From assembly GCA_002914845.1 (NCBI GenBank), contig JXTC01000011.1, forward strand, positions 804,429-868,428: a DNA stretch of 64,000 nucleotides. Reading direction: 5' to 3'. Both the position numbers and the translations under genes were made by a program. The notes beneath the pieces are model-generated. The model was not told where the DNA came from. It did no database searches and was given only the letters and a program-made list of their open reading frames with translations. Positions 13,551 to 24,740 of the stretch are shown piece by piece. Numbering within the stretch: the first letter of the stretch is position 1; every line of letters starts with the position of its first letter. This DNA is from Trema orientale (Eukaryota; Streptophyta; Magnoliopsida; Rosales; Cannabaceae).

Positions 13551-14245
13551 GCACTATTTTCTAAACAGATTCAGGTTTTTAGTTATTATTCTTATTATAT
13601 ATATATTTTAAGAAGTCCTTATATTTATTGTCTACTGAAATAATTATTATTATATATATTTTAAGAAGCCCTTATATTTATTGTCTACCACACTAGTTGA
13701 AGAATGGACTTTTTTCAGTTAAAAAAGAAGGGATTTGAAAACTTATACTTAAGTTTTCAAAAATAATAGCAAAAATACGATCTTTTCAAAATAATTATTT
13801 TTCTGCATGGCATACAATGACATTTTTGTAAATATTTTGGTTACAAGAAACTAAAAAAAAAATTTGTTTTTTTTTTTTGTTGTGTTCTTTGATTTTTAGC
13901 CTATAGAATAACAAAATTGGTATCTTAGTTTCTACTTTCTAGTAAACAAATTGGTTTCCATTTTCCAACAAATCAAATTTGAAGTAAAATTTTTCTTTAA
14001 TTTTCAATGACATTTATTTTCTAGTTTCCAATAATCAAATTGCTTTCTTTGCAATTTGATTATTGGTTATAAGAAGCTAAATTAGTTTATAGTAACTAAA
14101 TTAGTTTCTCGATTTCTAGTAACTAAAATATTTAGAAAAAGTGCCACTGAATGTTGTACGGATTTTTTTTTTTGAAGGTCGCATTTTTGATATTATTTTT
14201 TAAAATGTCGTACGGAGTGTCATCTTTCCTAAAAATAATAGGTTG

Positions 14246-14774
14246 ATTATAGTAATAGCTCATAAATTATATTCATTGTGCTACTTTGATCCTCAAACTT
14301 TCAACTTCATAGTTATAGTCCCTAAATTATAAAAATGTTACAATGATGGCTCATTTGTTTGTTAGTTTTTTAATAGAAAATAGTCATGGACAAAGCAGCA
14401 TATAATTGGGCATTATTTATTTCTATAAGTCATAATTTCGGTCTCGACTATAGTTATGAAATTGTATGCTTTGCACATGACTCATTCCAGTTAAAAATTT
14501 AATAGTTTATGAAAAGAAATGTCATTGATGTAATAATTACATAAGTTTTGGTAGTCTACTATTTAAGTTAAAAATTCGAAGTCTCATTATTGACACAGTT
14601 ACTAACCTCTGTACTTTGTAATGATTTATCTTTGTTATATATATATATAAAATAGTTTGTGACAAAAATGGTCGTTATTGTAATAATTTCATAATTCAGG
14701 GGTCAAAACTGTCTAAATTAAAAATTCAAAGACCAAAGTGCTACAACATGTATAATTTATGAGTTATTAATGTA
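14246..14774. mobile_element. Foldback (long-TIR) element, copy B
   Basis: Same orientation, length and internal order as the copy at 13022-13550. Shared blocks include TTTTTTAA, AATAGTCATGGACAAAGCA, TTGGTAGTCTACT and ACATGTATAATT. The arms are inverted copies of each other. No coding content. Confidence 0.6.
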
Positions 14775-15931
14775 AAGGGTGGTTCTATTACTATCCTTTC
14801 AACTATTTTTTCTACATTTTCTCTAAATATACCCTTTTATTAAAATCTAAAATTAATATACTATTTTTTACACCCTAATTTATTCCTAGATCACCCTTCA
14901 TGCAATTGTCTTTTCTTTTCACACCCACTATCTCCCTCTACAATTGTTTCCACCCCTCTCTCTTCTTCCATTCAAGCCTCCCATCTTTTCTCTTCTTTTC
15001 CTCTTCTTCTCTACTTGTTCTTCAACCCAAAATATACTAAAGTTCTTCAAAATCAAAACACTTGCCGTAATTCTATGTCTCCATGAGCAGTGTTTCACAA
15101 ATCAAATAATAAAAATAACAGTAAATTTAATCATGTTAATGACAAAACTGATTTCTTTTAAATCGAATCCTATTCTCTACACTACAAGAATATGGAGCTA
15201 TAATGAAATAAAAGAATATAAAAATATGTTAAATTTTGCTTTTTCCAATTTCAAGTAGCTAGCCTATTATTTCATCTCTGTGTTAATATCACCTCTCATC
15301 TCTTTCTTTTAATTCCTTACATACTCGATGCTTGTCAATTATCAAATACAATCCGAGGTACTAGTACTATTTTCAAAGAAAATCCCTCTCCAATACTTGT
15401 CGAGTACCTATTACAATCCAACAGAATATTATAAAAAAAAATCCCATTACATCTTGATTGATGGAAGCCTCTTCTTTAGTTTTTTAAATCTCTCAGATAT
15501 TTGTTTAACATAAAGTTAAAAACTTCGAGAACAAAAAAGAGCATAATCTTTCATCCCTCTATCATATTTGTATTTATTCATTAGATCTTATTTTTATGAA
15601 TTTTATTAACGGGTGTGGATTTTTTTTTCCATTAATGTTTACAAAGATGTGTGTGTTTTTCGGGAAAAAAAAAAGAGAAACCTACTAAATTATAATTTTC
15701 ATATAGGTTCTTTTGGGAAATAAAAAAACTACTAAATTAAGGTGTGGAGAGATTAAACGGAGGGTGAGAATAGACTCGTCCTAATGTAATTAACCCAAAA
15801 AGAATTGGTGATTCTCCTAAAGACCCCACTTTCTTCTTATAGTTATACTCCAATCAACTTTATCTCTCTTCATTAATTTTCTCTTTTTCCGACTTTAAGG
15901 GGTTTGAACTTGGAAAATTGGAACAAGGAGG

Positions 15932-15971
<40 letters not shown>

Positions 15972-16271
15972 GGCTTATAGAAATATGACCAAATTTTGGA
16001 CCTAATTTCAGTAAATGTCATTTTGTCAAAAGTTATAGCAAAATGTCCGGTATATATGCATATATACCAAGTGTAAAATTTTATATACCAAGTATAAAAA
16101 ATTATATACCCAGTGCATTTCAGAACAGTAACTAAAATTAGTAGATATGTGTATCTATCAAGTGTAAAAATAAATCTACCTGGACATTTAGCTATAAAAT
16201 TTTAAAAGTAGACATCGACTTAATCAAATTTAAAATTTTGATCATCCACCTAAATTTCTCTAATAATAATA
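14775..16271. other. Intergenic, simple repeats and a TATACCAAGTG block
   Basis: A (TAA)n tract occupies 15934-15970. It is followed (15971-16215) by a transposon-like block with repeated TATATACCAAGTGTAAAA and ATGACCAAATTTTGG motifs that recur at about 24890-25410 and, inverted, at about 44700-44865. No gene seen. Confidence 0.45.
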
Positions 16272-17226
16272 GGACAAATTATATCTTTCTCTTCCAAATT
16301 ATTAGATATGTAAATTTTTGCCCCCTAAACTATTTTTCATTGCAAGAATTCTCCTTACATTATTCATTTGTTGCAAATTTATTCCTTCCGTCAAATCCCA
16401 TCTATAACTTCATAGATTGCTGCCGTGGCTATTATTTTAGAGTTTTGATACTAATTTACTTAGTAAAATGCACTAAAAAAAAACAAATTAAAATTATTTT
16501 CGTTGTCCCTTTTTTTTTTTTTTTTTTTTCGGACTAAAGATATTTAGTCCATAGACACAAAACATAGAACGCAAGAGGCGCACAATTTCATCTTCTCTGA
16601 TCTTCCTTATTAGGGGGAAAACAAAAAAAAACAAAAAGGCTTGGTTTAAGGAGCAAAATCTTACAACCCAAAACCCAAATACAAAGACTATTGCCATTAT
16701 AAAAGGAGCTCGGTTTAAGGGAAAATGCATAAGACATTCCTAAAGGTAAGAGGATTTCAGAAGTCAATGCTTCGATGCCCAAAATCTTGGTTGCTGCTAT
16801 TAATTCGCGGTACCCATAATGTAGGATTCTGAGCTTTTAAATGCTGGAAATACTATGCTTAATTTGGCTGGTGCTATTGTTTTGGGCCATAAATATGAGC
16901 TGATTTATCCTTCATTTTTTCCTGTTCTTGAATGGGCATTACTATTCACAGAGGGGACGGGAGTGAAGGGAGCAAGTGAAGGGGGAGAAGATACAAAAAT
17001 TAATTTTAATTTGTTTTTTCTTAAACGCATTTTACTAAGTAAATTAATATCAAAACCCAAAAATAATAGCCACATCAGCATTCTGTGAAGTTATAGACGG
17101 AATTTGACGGAAGGAATAAATTTGCAACAAATAAATAATATAAGGGGAATTTTTGCAATCAAAGATAGTTCATGGGGCAAAAATCTACATGTCCAATAAT
17201 TCAAGGGAGAAAAATACAATTTGTCC
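16272..17226. mobile_element. 955-bp TIR element with non-repetitive interior
   Basis: Begins GGACAAATTATATCTTTC and ends in the reverse complement, ATACAATTTGTCC. The arms, about 180 bp each (16272-16445 and 17055-17226), are inverted copies; for example GCAAATTTATTCCTTCCGTC pairs with GACGGAAGGAATAAATTTGC. It sits in an AAT/ATA microsatellite, so a target duplication cannot be judged. The interior (about 16530-16990) is GC-richer than its surroundings and unlike the arms. Short open frames there are unrecognised. Confidence 0.65.
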
Positions 17227-17353
17227 ATAATAATAATAATAATAATAACTGCGCATGATAAATAATGGTTCTAGAGATTAGCAAGTACGGAAGTATAATT
17301 TTAGTTCCATCATTCTCTGGTAAGTGATAACAAGCTAAGCGGTAGTATTTTAA

Positions 17354-17885
17354 GTGTTTATGGTGCAAATAGACCATTAACTATCTAACTTGTGATAATT
17401 TAGTCATTAAAGTTTCAATTGTGACAATTAAGCTACTAAATTTTCTAATGTGAAGTAATTTAGTCCCTAAATTGCTTAAACTGTAACTTACTGTTAAATT
17501 TATGACAAAAAATATACATGAGAAGTACGTTGTAGCTTCTGAAAGAATATTTAAAGGAAAATAAACGGAAGAAAATGATTTCAAGAGAATGAAAGATGTA
17601 TTATTTGCATTTTTTTAGGATTCTTAGAGTTACAAATTAAAAAAAAAAAAAAAACTTTCTTTTGTTTTTATGCCTGAAATTCTCAAATTACCATTCAAAT
17701 AAATTTTTAGATGGTACTATATATGTTTTTGGTCAAAAATTTAATAGCAAGTTATAATTTAGATAGTCTAAGAACCAAATTGTTACAAATCATAAAGTTC
17801 AGGAGCTTAACTACTATAATTGAAACTTTGAGGACCAAATTGCCATACATCGAATATTTCAGGGACTATTTTGTATCATTAACTT
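17354..17885. mobile_element. MULE-type foldback MITE with 9-bp target duplication
   Basis: The left arm (GTTTATGGTGCAAATAGACC, AAAGTTTCAATTGTGACAA, TAACTTACTGTTAAATTTATG) pairs along about 150 bp with the reverse complement of the right arm (17737-17885). Flanks GTATTTTAA (17345-17353) and GTATTTTAG (17886-17894) match 8 of 9, as expected for a Mutator-like target duplication. Confidence 0.7.
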
Positions 17886-17919
17886 GTATTTTAGTAGTAA
17901 GTAGCTAGCAACGTAGAAT

Positions 17920-18096
17920 AATGCTATGGGAAGCCAATGGTACCCAACGCTACATGATATGTCAGTCTATCATTGGCTAATCATAATCATAATTATAATT
18001 CTATGAGATTCATATAAAACCCAATTTATTAATTATAATCATCCAATAATAGACAGATACGTAATTGTAGTGCTGGGCACGGGTGCCCATAGCATT
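17920..18096. mobile_element. Palindromic MITE (177 bp)
   Basis: Begins AATGCTATGGG and ends CCCATAGCATT. Most of the sequence pairs with itself (GCCAATGGTACCCAACGCTAC against GTAGTGCTGGGCACGGG; TCTATCATTGG against CCAATAATAGA). Related short elements start at 36547 and 47399. Confidence 0.7.
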
Positions 18097-19478
18097 GCTA
18101 TATTTAATACATGACATCACATCTAGCTTTTAAGTATAGCTTTTCTTAACTACTTAATGCTCCGTATATTTTTTAAAAATACTGCGCTGCTTCAATTACA
18201 TTATTTTAAAACAAACGAAATAATGGAAAACAAATAGAATTGTATATATTTAATAAAAACTTAAACTTCATGGATCAAAAAGAAATTAAGATTTGCAATG
18301 ATATGAGATTATTAATATTTGTTAAGAATGAACAGGATCTAAATATTAAATGATTTCATTTCTAAATGATTATACAGAGTTAATTACACCAAATGCAACT
18401 AATCAATAGTCAATGAGCTGTCTAATTGATATGAATCTATTCAAATTTAAGATTCCTCTATTCTTCGCTTGCTAAAGAAAGGAATCAAACACATACCAAG
18501 ATTCGTCAAATAAAAGTGCATAAATTAGTTTTATTTTTTTAACAATCTAATTAATAGTTGATGTTGATATAGACAACTATGTCCTTCCCATAAATTCAAC
18601 CTTTTATAATATTGGTGAAGATAGGATTCAATTGGTGATCTCAAATATTGCCCACTAAATCAGCTAATTTAAAAGGTAATATTGCCTTTTAAAATAATTT
18701 TTCTAATTTTTTCACTTTTCTTGTCTTGGTAATGATTCTAACACCCTTAATACACAATTTTTTTCTTCTTTTATTTTTTTTTTCCAATAAATGTAACAAC
18801 TACACACGGTTGCAAATTAGCAAAAGAAGAGTTTGGACGCAAAAATATGCGTTACAGAGCAGTCTGTGCGAAGCAGCTTTGGTCATGGGACCCACATATT
18901 TTGGCTGTGTGCTGTATATCCAAATAATCCAACTGGATTTTATTTTTACCCAAATTCTTCTCTATATATCTCTCCACACAATAATTGCAACAACCGTTCT
19001 CGTGGCCGATCTCTATTGGGCTGTCACCGTGGCATAGGCCCCACATGTTATACATCCAGCTGTATCAACTGCACATTACGCCCTTAATCCACTGGATCAA
19101 ATCCGCTAAAATATGAAGAAACAAAAATTTATAAAAAAGGAAAAAAAAAAAGATTATAAACGCGTTATAAAGCCCGTAATTAGGGTGTAGATTAGTGGAG
19201 GGAGGGGTCCTTCCATTCATAATATACTGAGATCACATGCAGCTAATCAATCCACAGTGGGCCCCAGCCAGACTGTGTCAGGCGCCACGTTACGGTGCGT
19301 TTTGGTGGTTTCCTTAAAAGTGGTCCTACACGGCCCGAACCTTCTTTTACTCTAATTACACATCCAACGGCTATATTGGGCCCACTTGTGAGTATGGGCC
19401 ATTCCTTCTTTTGCATTCAACGGTCCAGATCTCTCATCTTCCGACCGTTGATGAGATTACGGGCCTCTGGTACGGGCC
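18097..19478. other. Intergenic and AGP upstream region
   Basis: AT-rich to about 18800, then GC-richer towards the AGP gene. Six GGGCC/GGGCT motifs fall between 19013 and 19478 (near 19014, 19259, 19378, 19396, 19460 and 19474), the type of site II element bound by TCP factors in plants. No separate gene seen. Confidence 0.5.
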
Positions 19479-19486
19479 TATATATT
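19479..19486 (+). promoter_or_regulatory. TATA box of the AGP gene
   Basis: TATATATT lies 79-86 bp upstream of the ATG, followed by a CT-rich leader (about 19510-19550). Confidence 0.7.
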
Positions 19487-19564
19487 CATCACGACCACGC
19501 TGCCTTTTTTCCACTTCGTCTCACTCTCTGCTTCTCTCTCTCTCTCATCAAACAGGGTGAAGCC

Positions 19565-20887
19565 ATGGATACAAGAGGTGCGTTTTTAGTGGCATTGATC
19601 TGCATTGTGGTCGCCGGCGTCGGAGGCCAATCTCCAGCGGCTGCGCCGGCGAAAACCCCAACGGCTCCAGCTCCCACCACCACACCAGCTGCCACTACAC
19701 CAGCCACTACCCCATCCACTACCCCAGCCGCCGCACCGACTACCAAGCCGAAGTCCCCGGCTCCAGCCGCAGCTCCGACTTCGACTCCACCGGCTTCATC
19801 ACCCGCCTCGGCTCCACCGAAGCCGGCGGCTCCAGCCCCAGTTGCCAAGCCTCCTGCTTCTGCGCCGCCGACCGTCTCTCCGGTGAGCTCTCCACCAGCT
19901 CCAGTTCCAGTCAGCTCTCCTCCGGCTCCAGTTCCGGTCAGCTCTCCTCCCGCTCCGGCTCCGGCTACTACCCCGACGAGCTCTCCTCCAACTGCGGCTC
20001 CGGTTGCAGCACCAACCGCCGAGGTTCCTGCTCCGGCTCCGAGCAAGAAGAAGGGTAAGAAGCACAAGTCTCCGGCTCCGGCTCCGGCGCCTGAGTTGCT
20101 CGGCCCACCTGCTCCTCCCACGGAAGCTCCCGGACCGAGCGCCGACGCAACCTCGCCTGGTCCTTCACTAGCTGATCAGGTGCGTATTATTAGGTTTTTC
20201 TCTGTTAATATATATAAATTATAAATGCTCAATGCGCCCAGATCTGAAATGTTTTTGGTAAAGAAAATCGGCCTTTGTATTCATTAGGCGCACGTTAGCT
20301 AAATCCGGTTTAGTTTTTCTAAAATGAGCCGAAGTTTCTTGCTTCGTCTTCGTGTCTAGTACCGATTGTTATTACTTTTGTTTGAGTTCAAGACTCAACA
20401 CAGTTTGTCCTGTTCGGTCCTGATAAAAGATAAAAGCAAATCTCACTCGCAATGAAAGCGCGTGGTCGAGTAACAAGTCGGAGTAGATGGCTTTAGTTTA
20501 GATTTAAAAACGGCCTAGTGGTGATCTCACGCGCCGCCGGGGTTCGTGGGTTAGATTATAACCGAAGGTTAAATAGTTACCCACTTGGATTACTCGAAGC
20601 ATTGTCAGAATGTCATTATGTGTCTCACACCTCGTGCATGACAGCAATTACTGGGGTCAAGTTCTTGAAATAAACAAAGCTCAATTAAGTTAATAAATTA
20701 ATTCAGCTAATGTTCAATTATGAAAATTAATTAATTATTTGGGCTCTGATATTTTGGTTAATTATGAATAATTATTTAACGTTGTGGATCCAAATTTTTG
20801 CAGAGTGGAGCAGAGAAGATCAGTACCATGCACAAGTTGGTTGGAGGCATTGCCTTGGGATGGGGTGTCCTTGCCTTGATCCTTTAG
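19565..20887 (+). CDS. Lysine-rich classical arabinogalactan protein (AGP17/18 type)
   Basis: Exon 1 is 19565-20179 and exon 2 is 20804-20887 (232 aa). A signal peptide (residues 1 to about 21: LVALICIVVAGVGG, cleavage before QSP) is followed by a Pro/Ala/Ser/Thr-rich backbone with AP, SP and TP dipeptides for hydroxyproline O-glycosylation. It includes three tandem VSSPPAPVP-like units. A short Lys-rich block (KKKGKKHK, residues 161-168) sits before an ELLGPPAPPTEAPGP segment, the hallmark of the AGP17/18/19 subgroup. Exon 2 encodes a GPI-anchor signal: a small-residue site at about Ser206 and a hydrophobic tail ending ALIL. The product should be a plasma-membrane/cell-wall proteoglycan. The frame is open upstream to 19295, but the ATG at 19565 is chosen because the signal peptide starts there and the TATA box is just upstream. 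Confidence 0.9.
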
Positions 20888-23599
20888 AGAGAGACACTGC
20901 TCATTATTGTCGTTTATTATTTTAATCTTTTTTTTCTTCTCCCATGTTCTCATTTTTAGTATTATGAACTTATTTATTCATATTTGATTTACCATTTGTT
21001 TTGTATAAACTAATGGTGGATTTGATTCGTTTTGGAATTTGCCACATTAATGTTTTCTTTTTTGTATTCTTTGGCCAACTTGTGAGAGTGTGCGGGGAAG
21101 AAGAAGACTTTTCTTTCCTAGTTTAGTATTCGTCACTTTCTTGTTACTCTTTTTTGATTATTTTGGTACAGCTGTCTTCTACATTAATCTTGATTAGTTT
21201 TGGCTCATGTTCTCAAGGGCAATTTCTATTTGGAACTCTGTTATCATGTTTTCACTTTGTCAGGCTTATCACAAGTTCACAACTCACAAAGGGCTCACTG
21301 ACTGGGCCTACATGCTAATACAGCTATCAAAAACTTCAAATTGAATAAGAGGATTGAGAAGATAAATATGTAATTAAAAGTGGTAGTTGGGTAATTAAGT
21401 TTGAGTGAGGTCAATGTTCTTTTAACCTATATTAGCAATGTAACTTGTAAGCGTGCAAATCAATTGTTTCCTTCAAGAAATCATCGTTTGCACCATTTTT
21501 ATAGTAGGTGTGACTAAAATGAATGGGGGAAAACAGAGTATCCATATGAGAGATGGATTACCTATATTATCCATTTCTCCATTCTATAAATAATTTTTGA
21601 AAGTGGTACATTTATCGTTTAATCTTAAAAAAGGTAAAATTTAAAGAAGATGATAGAATTTAATGGGAAAATAGAAAATGGTGGATAGGAGGGAGAGCTT
21701 ATCCCTCTATTTCTCATTTTCTTTGCACTGTCTTACATTTTACCTTTATTTCTACTTTCTTCGTCCTCTCATAAATCTCTCATACCAAACATAGTTATAA
21801 TAATTTATTACACTTGATAAATTGTGATTCACTTTCTCAATTTCATTTATTATGTTTGTCATAAAAAATTATTTGCCAACTGTATAAATGAACATATTAA
21901 TGAATAATAGGAGAAGGAAAACCATTTTCTTATTTCCTTTCCTGATCGGATGTCATTACAAAATAGTCATTTTTCTCAAAGATGATGCTAGAAGTTTCAA
22001 TTAATATATTAATTTTTTAAAACACGTGTCATATTTAATTATTATTAACATTTACTAAAGTGGTCACAACTCACAAGTCTTTTTTGTTGGAATTAAAAAA
22101 ATTAGTATGAAAGTTGAGATCGTTAGCATTATTTTTTTCTCAATTCTAAAGAAGTGTCATCCTCAATTCTATCCCAATAAATAAACGAGTAAGAATAAGA
22201 AGAAGTGCTGTACATTTTAACAAGGAAAAATAGAATTTCTTTAGACGGCATAAGCTTACAGCTTACCTTGCGTGCAATCGGTGCAGGTAATAACTTTATT
22301 TGGTTTTACTATTCTACAAATTATTAAATAATTTATTTTAAAAAGAAAGAAATCCTAATACATTACAATTCATGTGCCTTTTATTATTATTTTTTTTTTT
22401 TGAGGAATGCCTTTTATTAATTAAAAGCATGAATAAAATAAGAAGTGCTCAGGGCCCCTCCATGTCTCCACGGGTCTTTTCAGTTGAAGGAATCATTTTT
22501 CTTGGAGCAAAATAAATTAATTGACGGAAACTATTTTTGTATATAATATTATCAGAGACTTTTTTTTTTTTTTTAAATTTCTTAATATCAGAGACTTTCC
22601 TTGAAATCAAAGTTCCAATGCGAAAAGAAAAAGTCACTATCTTGTGAGTACACAGTGAAAAAAAGAGGAACATGAGTTATGAGTCACCCTCATAAAGTAA
22701 AAACCATCAAAAAGCCACTACGAATATGTTTGGCTTGATTCCTTTAAAAAAAAAAATTATGTTTGGCTTGCATTTACAAATCATTCCACTTTCACTTATC
22801 ACACGAAGAAGCACAATCATAAATCTGATCAGTGAGAAACCACAGCAGTTGCAACATTTCATTTTTTTCATTTTTTTTTTCAATTGCTATAGCATGAAAT
22901 TGCTTTTAGTTCAAGTTTCTTATTCTTTTTTTTATTTTTTTATTTTTTTTTCTCGTATAAGGTATCGCTTAGCTAGGTAAAAATAACCAACAATCTTGTC
23001 TAACAATCCTTTTACTTTTACCTTTCTTTTTTTTTTTTTTAAGACAAAAAATCTTTTATCTTTTGTAAAGAGTGACCTATAAAATCTTCGGAAAAAAAAA
23101 AATAATAATAATAGGGATGGTAAAGCAACACTTGGTGATTCATTGATAAATAACTGTCCATCCACCTTATGCCACATCGGTACTATGCAAGTGACTAGGG
23201 GAATAAAATAATAGGCTCTCTTGTTTCCTCTAATCATTGTTTGGTAATGCTAAACCAACCTAGTTTAATATATGGGAAAGTTAGATTGTGTGTCTTTATT
23301 CTTTTTTTTTTCTTTTTCTTTTTCCAAAAGCAAGATATGTGTCATTGATTAGTTTACCATGTGTTTTGGTATCGAGGGGAAAATGAAAAGAAGGAGAAGA
23401 AGAAGGGGACCAATGAATAGATTTGAGGTATATAGTTGTTTGGTAGGAAAGATTTTAAAAATGAAAGAATAAGGCAATGAATTTCATATTCTTAATGAAA
23501 CCCCCTCTAAATTAGAGAGAATTTCATACTCGTGTAGTAGAGTAATTATTGTACAACTAAAACTTTCTCTTTTTTTTTCTATTTCTCCCTCCTACCAAA
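20888..23599. other. Intergenic, no gene seen
   Basis: AGP 3' UTR, then AT-rich sequence with many poly-T and poly-A runs. The stretch at 23380-23599 is purine- then pyrimidine-rich (TTTGGTAGGAAAG, later CTCCTACCAAA) and looks like the left part of a repeat split by the LTR that follows. Confidence 0.45.
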
Positions 23600-24453
23600 T
23601 GTTAGGAGTAATCCCTGAATTCGCTTAAGTTGTGGGCACGCAGGATGAAGCTCGAGGCGTAGCTATGGGCACTTGGGAGAATAATTGCCCTGGGAGCCCC
23701 AAGTGCAAACACAAAGAACAAGTGGAAGTCAACGTATCCGATCATACTTAAAGAGTGACTCGGGAGAAAGTCATCCCGACCACGAATTATTCCAAGGTAC
23801 TCGGGGCCAGTTCAATTTCAGGTCATGATCCTCCATTTACATAGACAAAGCCTGGGACCAACCCAGTCCCGTGAATTACAGAACTTAATCATGAGAATCG
23901 CTTGACAGCCGCCTACCATCCACTGCTATAGGTATACTATTGTTGGAATATAGACTTATGGCCAAATTACTACAGTATCAGGGGTCTCATCGCATTAAAT
24001 GTGCCTTCTCCAGCTAAGATCAAGGGCTATGATATTTTTACTCCATCCTAAGACGATCTAGTAGCCCAAAATCACTCCAGATTATTTATTTAAGGCCTTC
24101 AATCACCATTTTAAGGGTAAGCTAAAGCTGAAGGTCTAAGCTCTTCCTTTCTTTTTTCTCATTTATTCTCTATTAATTGCTCTCCTTTAGAGACTTTCTC
24201 TCACTAAAAACTCCAAGTTGTTAACTTAAGCTTTGGAGTCACTTTGGTAGGTACCACACAAGTGCTTAGCACCCTTCCCCCAACCCCATATTACTGATCT
24301 CGGGACTCGAGATCAAGAGAAAGGCTGCCCCTACACTTTTGAGCTTGGACCTAGCCTAAGGAGAGGATTTGGACTCGGCATTCAGTAACGACCGGTAGCT
24401 AAATCTTGCTCTTGCACTCATCAATAGTGTCAAGACGGAATTTTGCACCAACA
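23600..24453 (+). mobile_element. Solo LTR, probably of a Ty3/gypsy element
   Basis: 854 bp, GC-richer than its flanks, starting TGTTAGG and ending CACCAACA (imperfect TGTT...AACA ends). Flanks CCAAA (23595-23599) and CTAAA (24454-24458) match 4 of 5 as a decayed target duplication. Typical plant LTR features are visible: a TTATTTATTTAAGG TATA-like box near 24087, then GTTAACTTAAGC / TTGGAGTC and GGTAGGTACC motifs like those in the transcribed part of many gypsy LTRs. No primer-binding site or internal domain follows, so this is a solo LTR. Confidence 0.65.
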
Positions 24454-24482
24454 CTAAATAAGGAAGAGAATTTGGTATCCGT

Positions 24483-24740
24483 ACTTCTTCTCCTACCAAA
24501 CACAAAGGTTCCTTCATCTCTTATCTCTTTCTGAGTAATATATACTTCTTCTCCTACCAAACACAAAGGCTCATTCCTCTCTTATCTCCCTCCTAGTAAT
24601 ATACCTCTTTCCTTCTTATATTCTTTCACACCTCTGACTAATGTACTTCCTTCCTTCCTATATTCCTACACTCCTTTATTCCTTCCAAATAATGTACGTC
24701 CTTCCTTCCTATATTCCTTTACTCCTCCTAAACATAAGGT
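24483..24740. repeat. Degenerate tandem repeat, about 60-bp unit
   Basis: Two good copies start at 24483 and 24544 (ACTTCTTCTCCTACCAAAC, 61 bp apart), followed by weaker pyrimidine-rich copies with CTTCCTTCCTATATTCC and TAATGTAC. Confidence 0.6.

Noticed and set aside
18833..19087. 84-codon frame upstream of the AGP gene
   Set aside because: No recognisable domain, signal or splice context; overlapping frames on both strands look equally open.
19295..19564. 90-codon in-frame upstream extension of the AGP gene
   Set aside because: The TATA box lies inside it, and the signal peptide begins at the ATG at 19565, so it is upstream and leader DNA.
19489..20121. 210-codon Gly/Ala-rich minus-strand frame and other frames across the AGP exon
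   Set aside because: They mirror the Pro/Ala-rich, GC-biased AGP codons; no independent signal or splice evidence.
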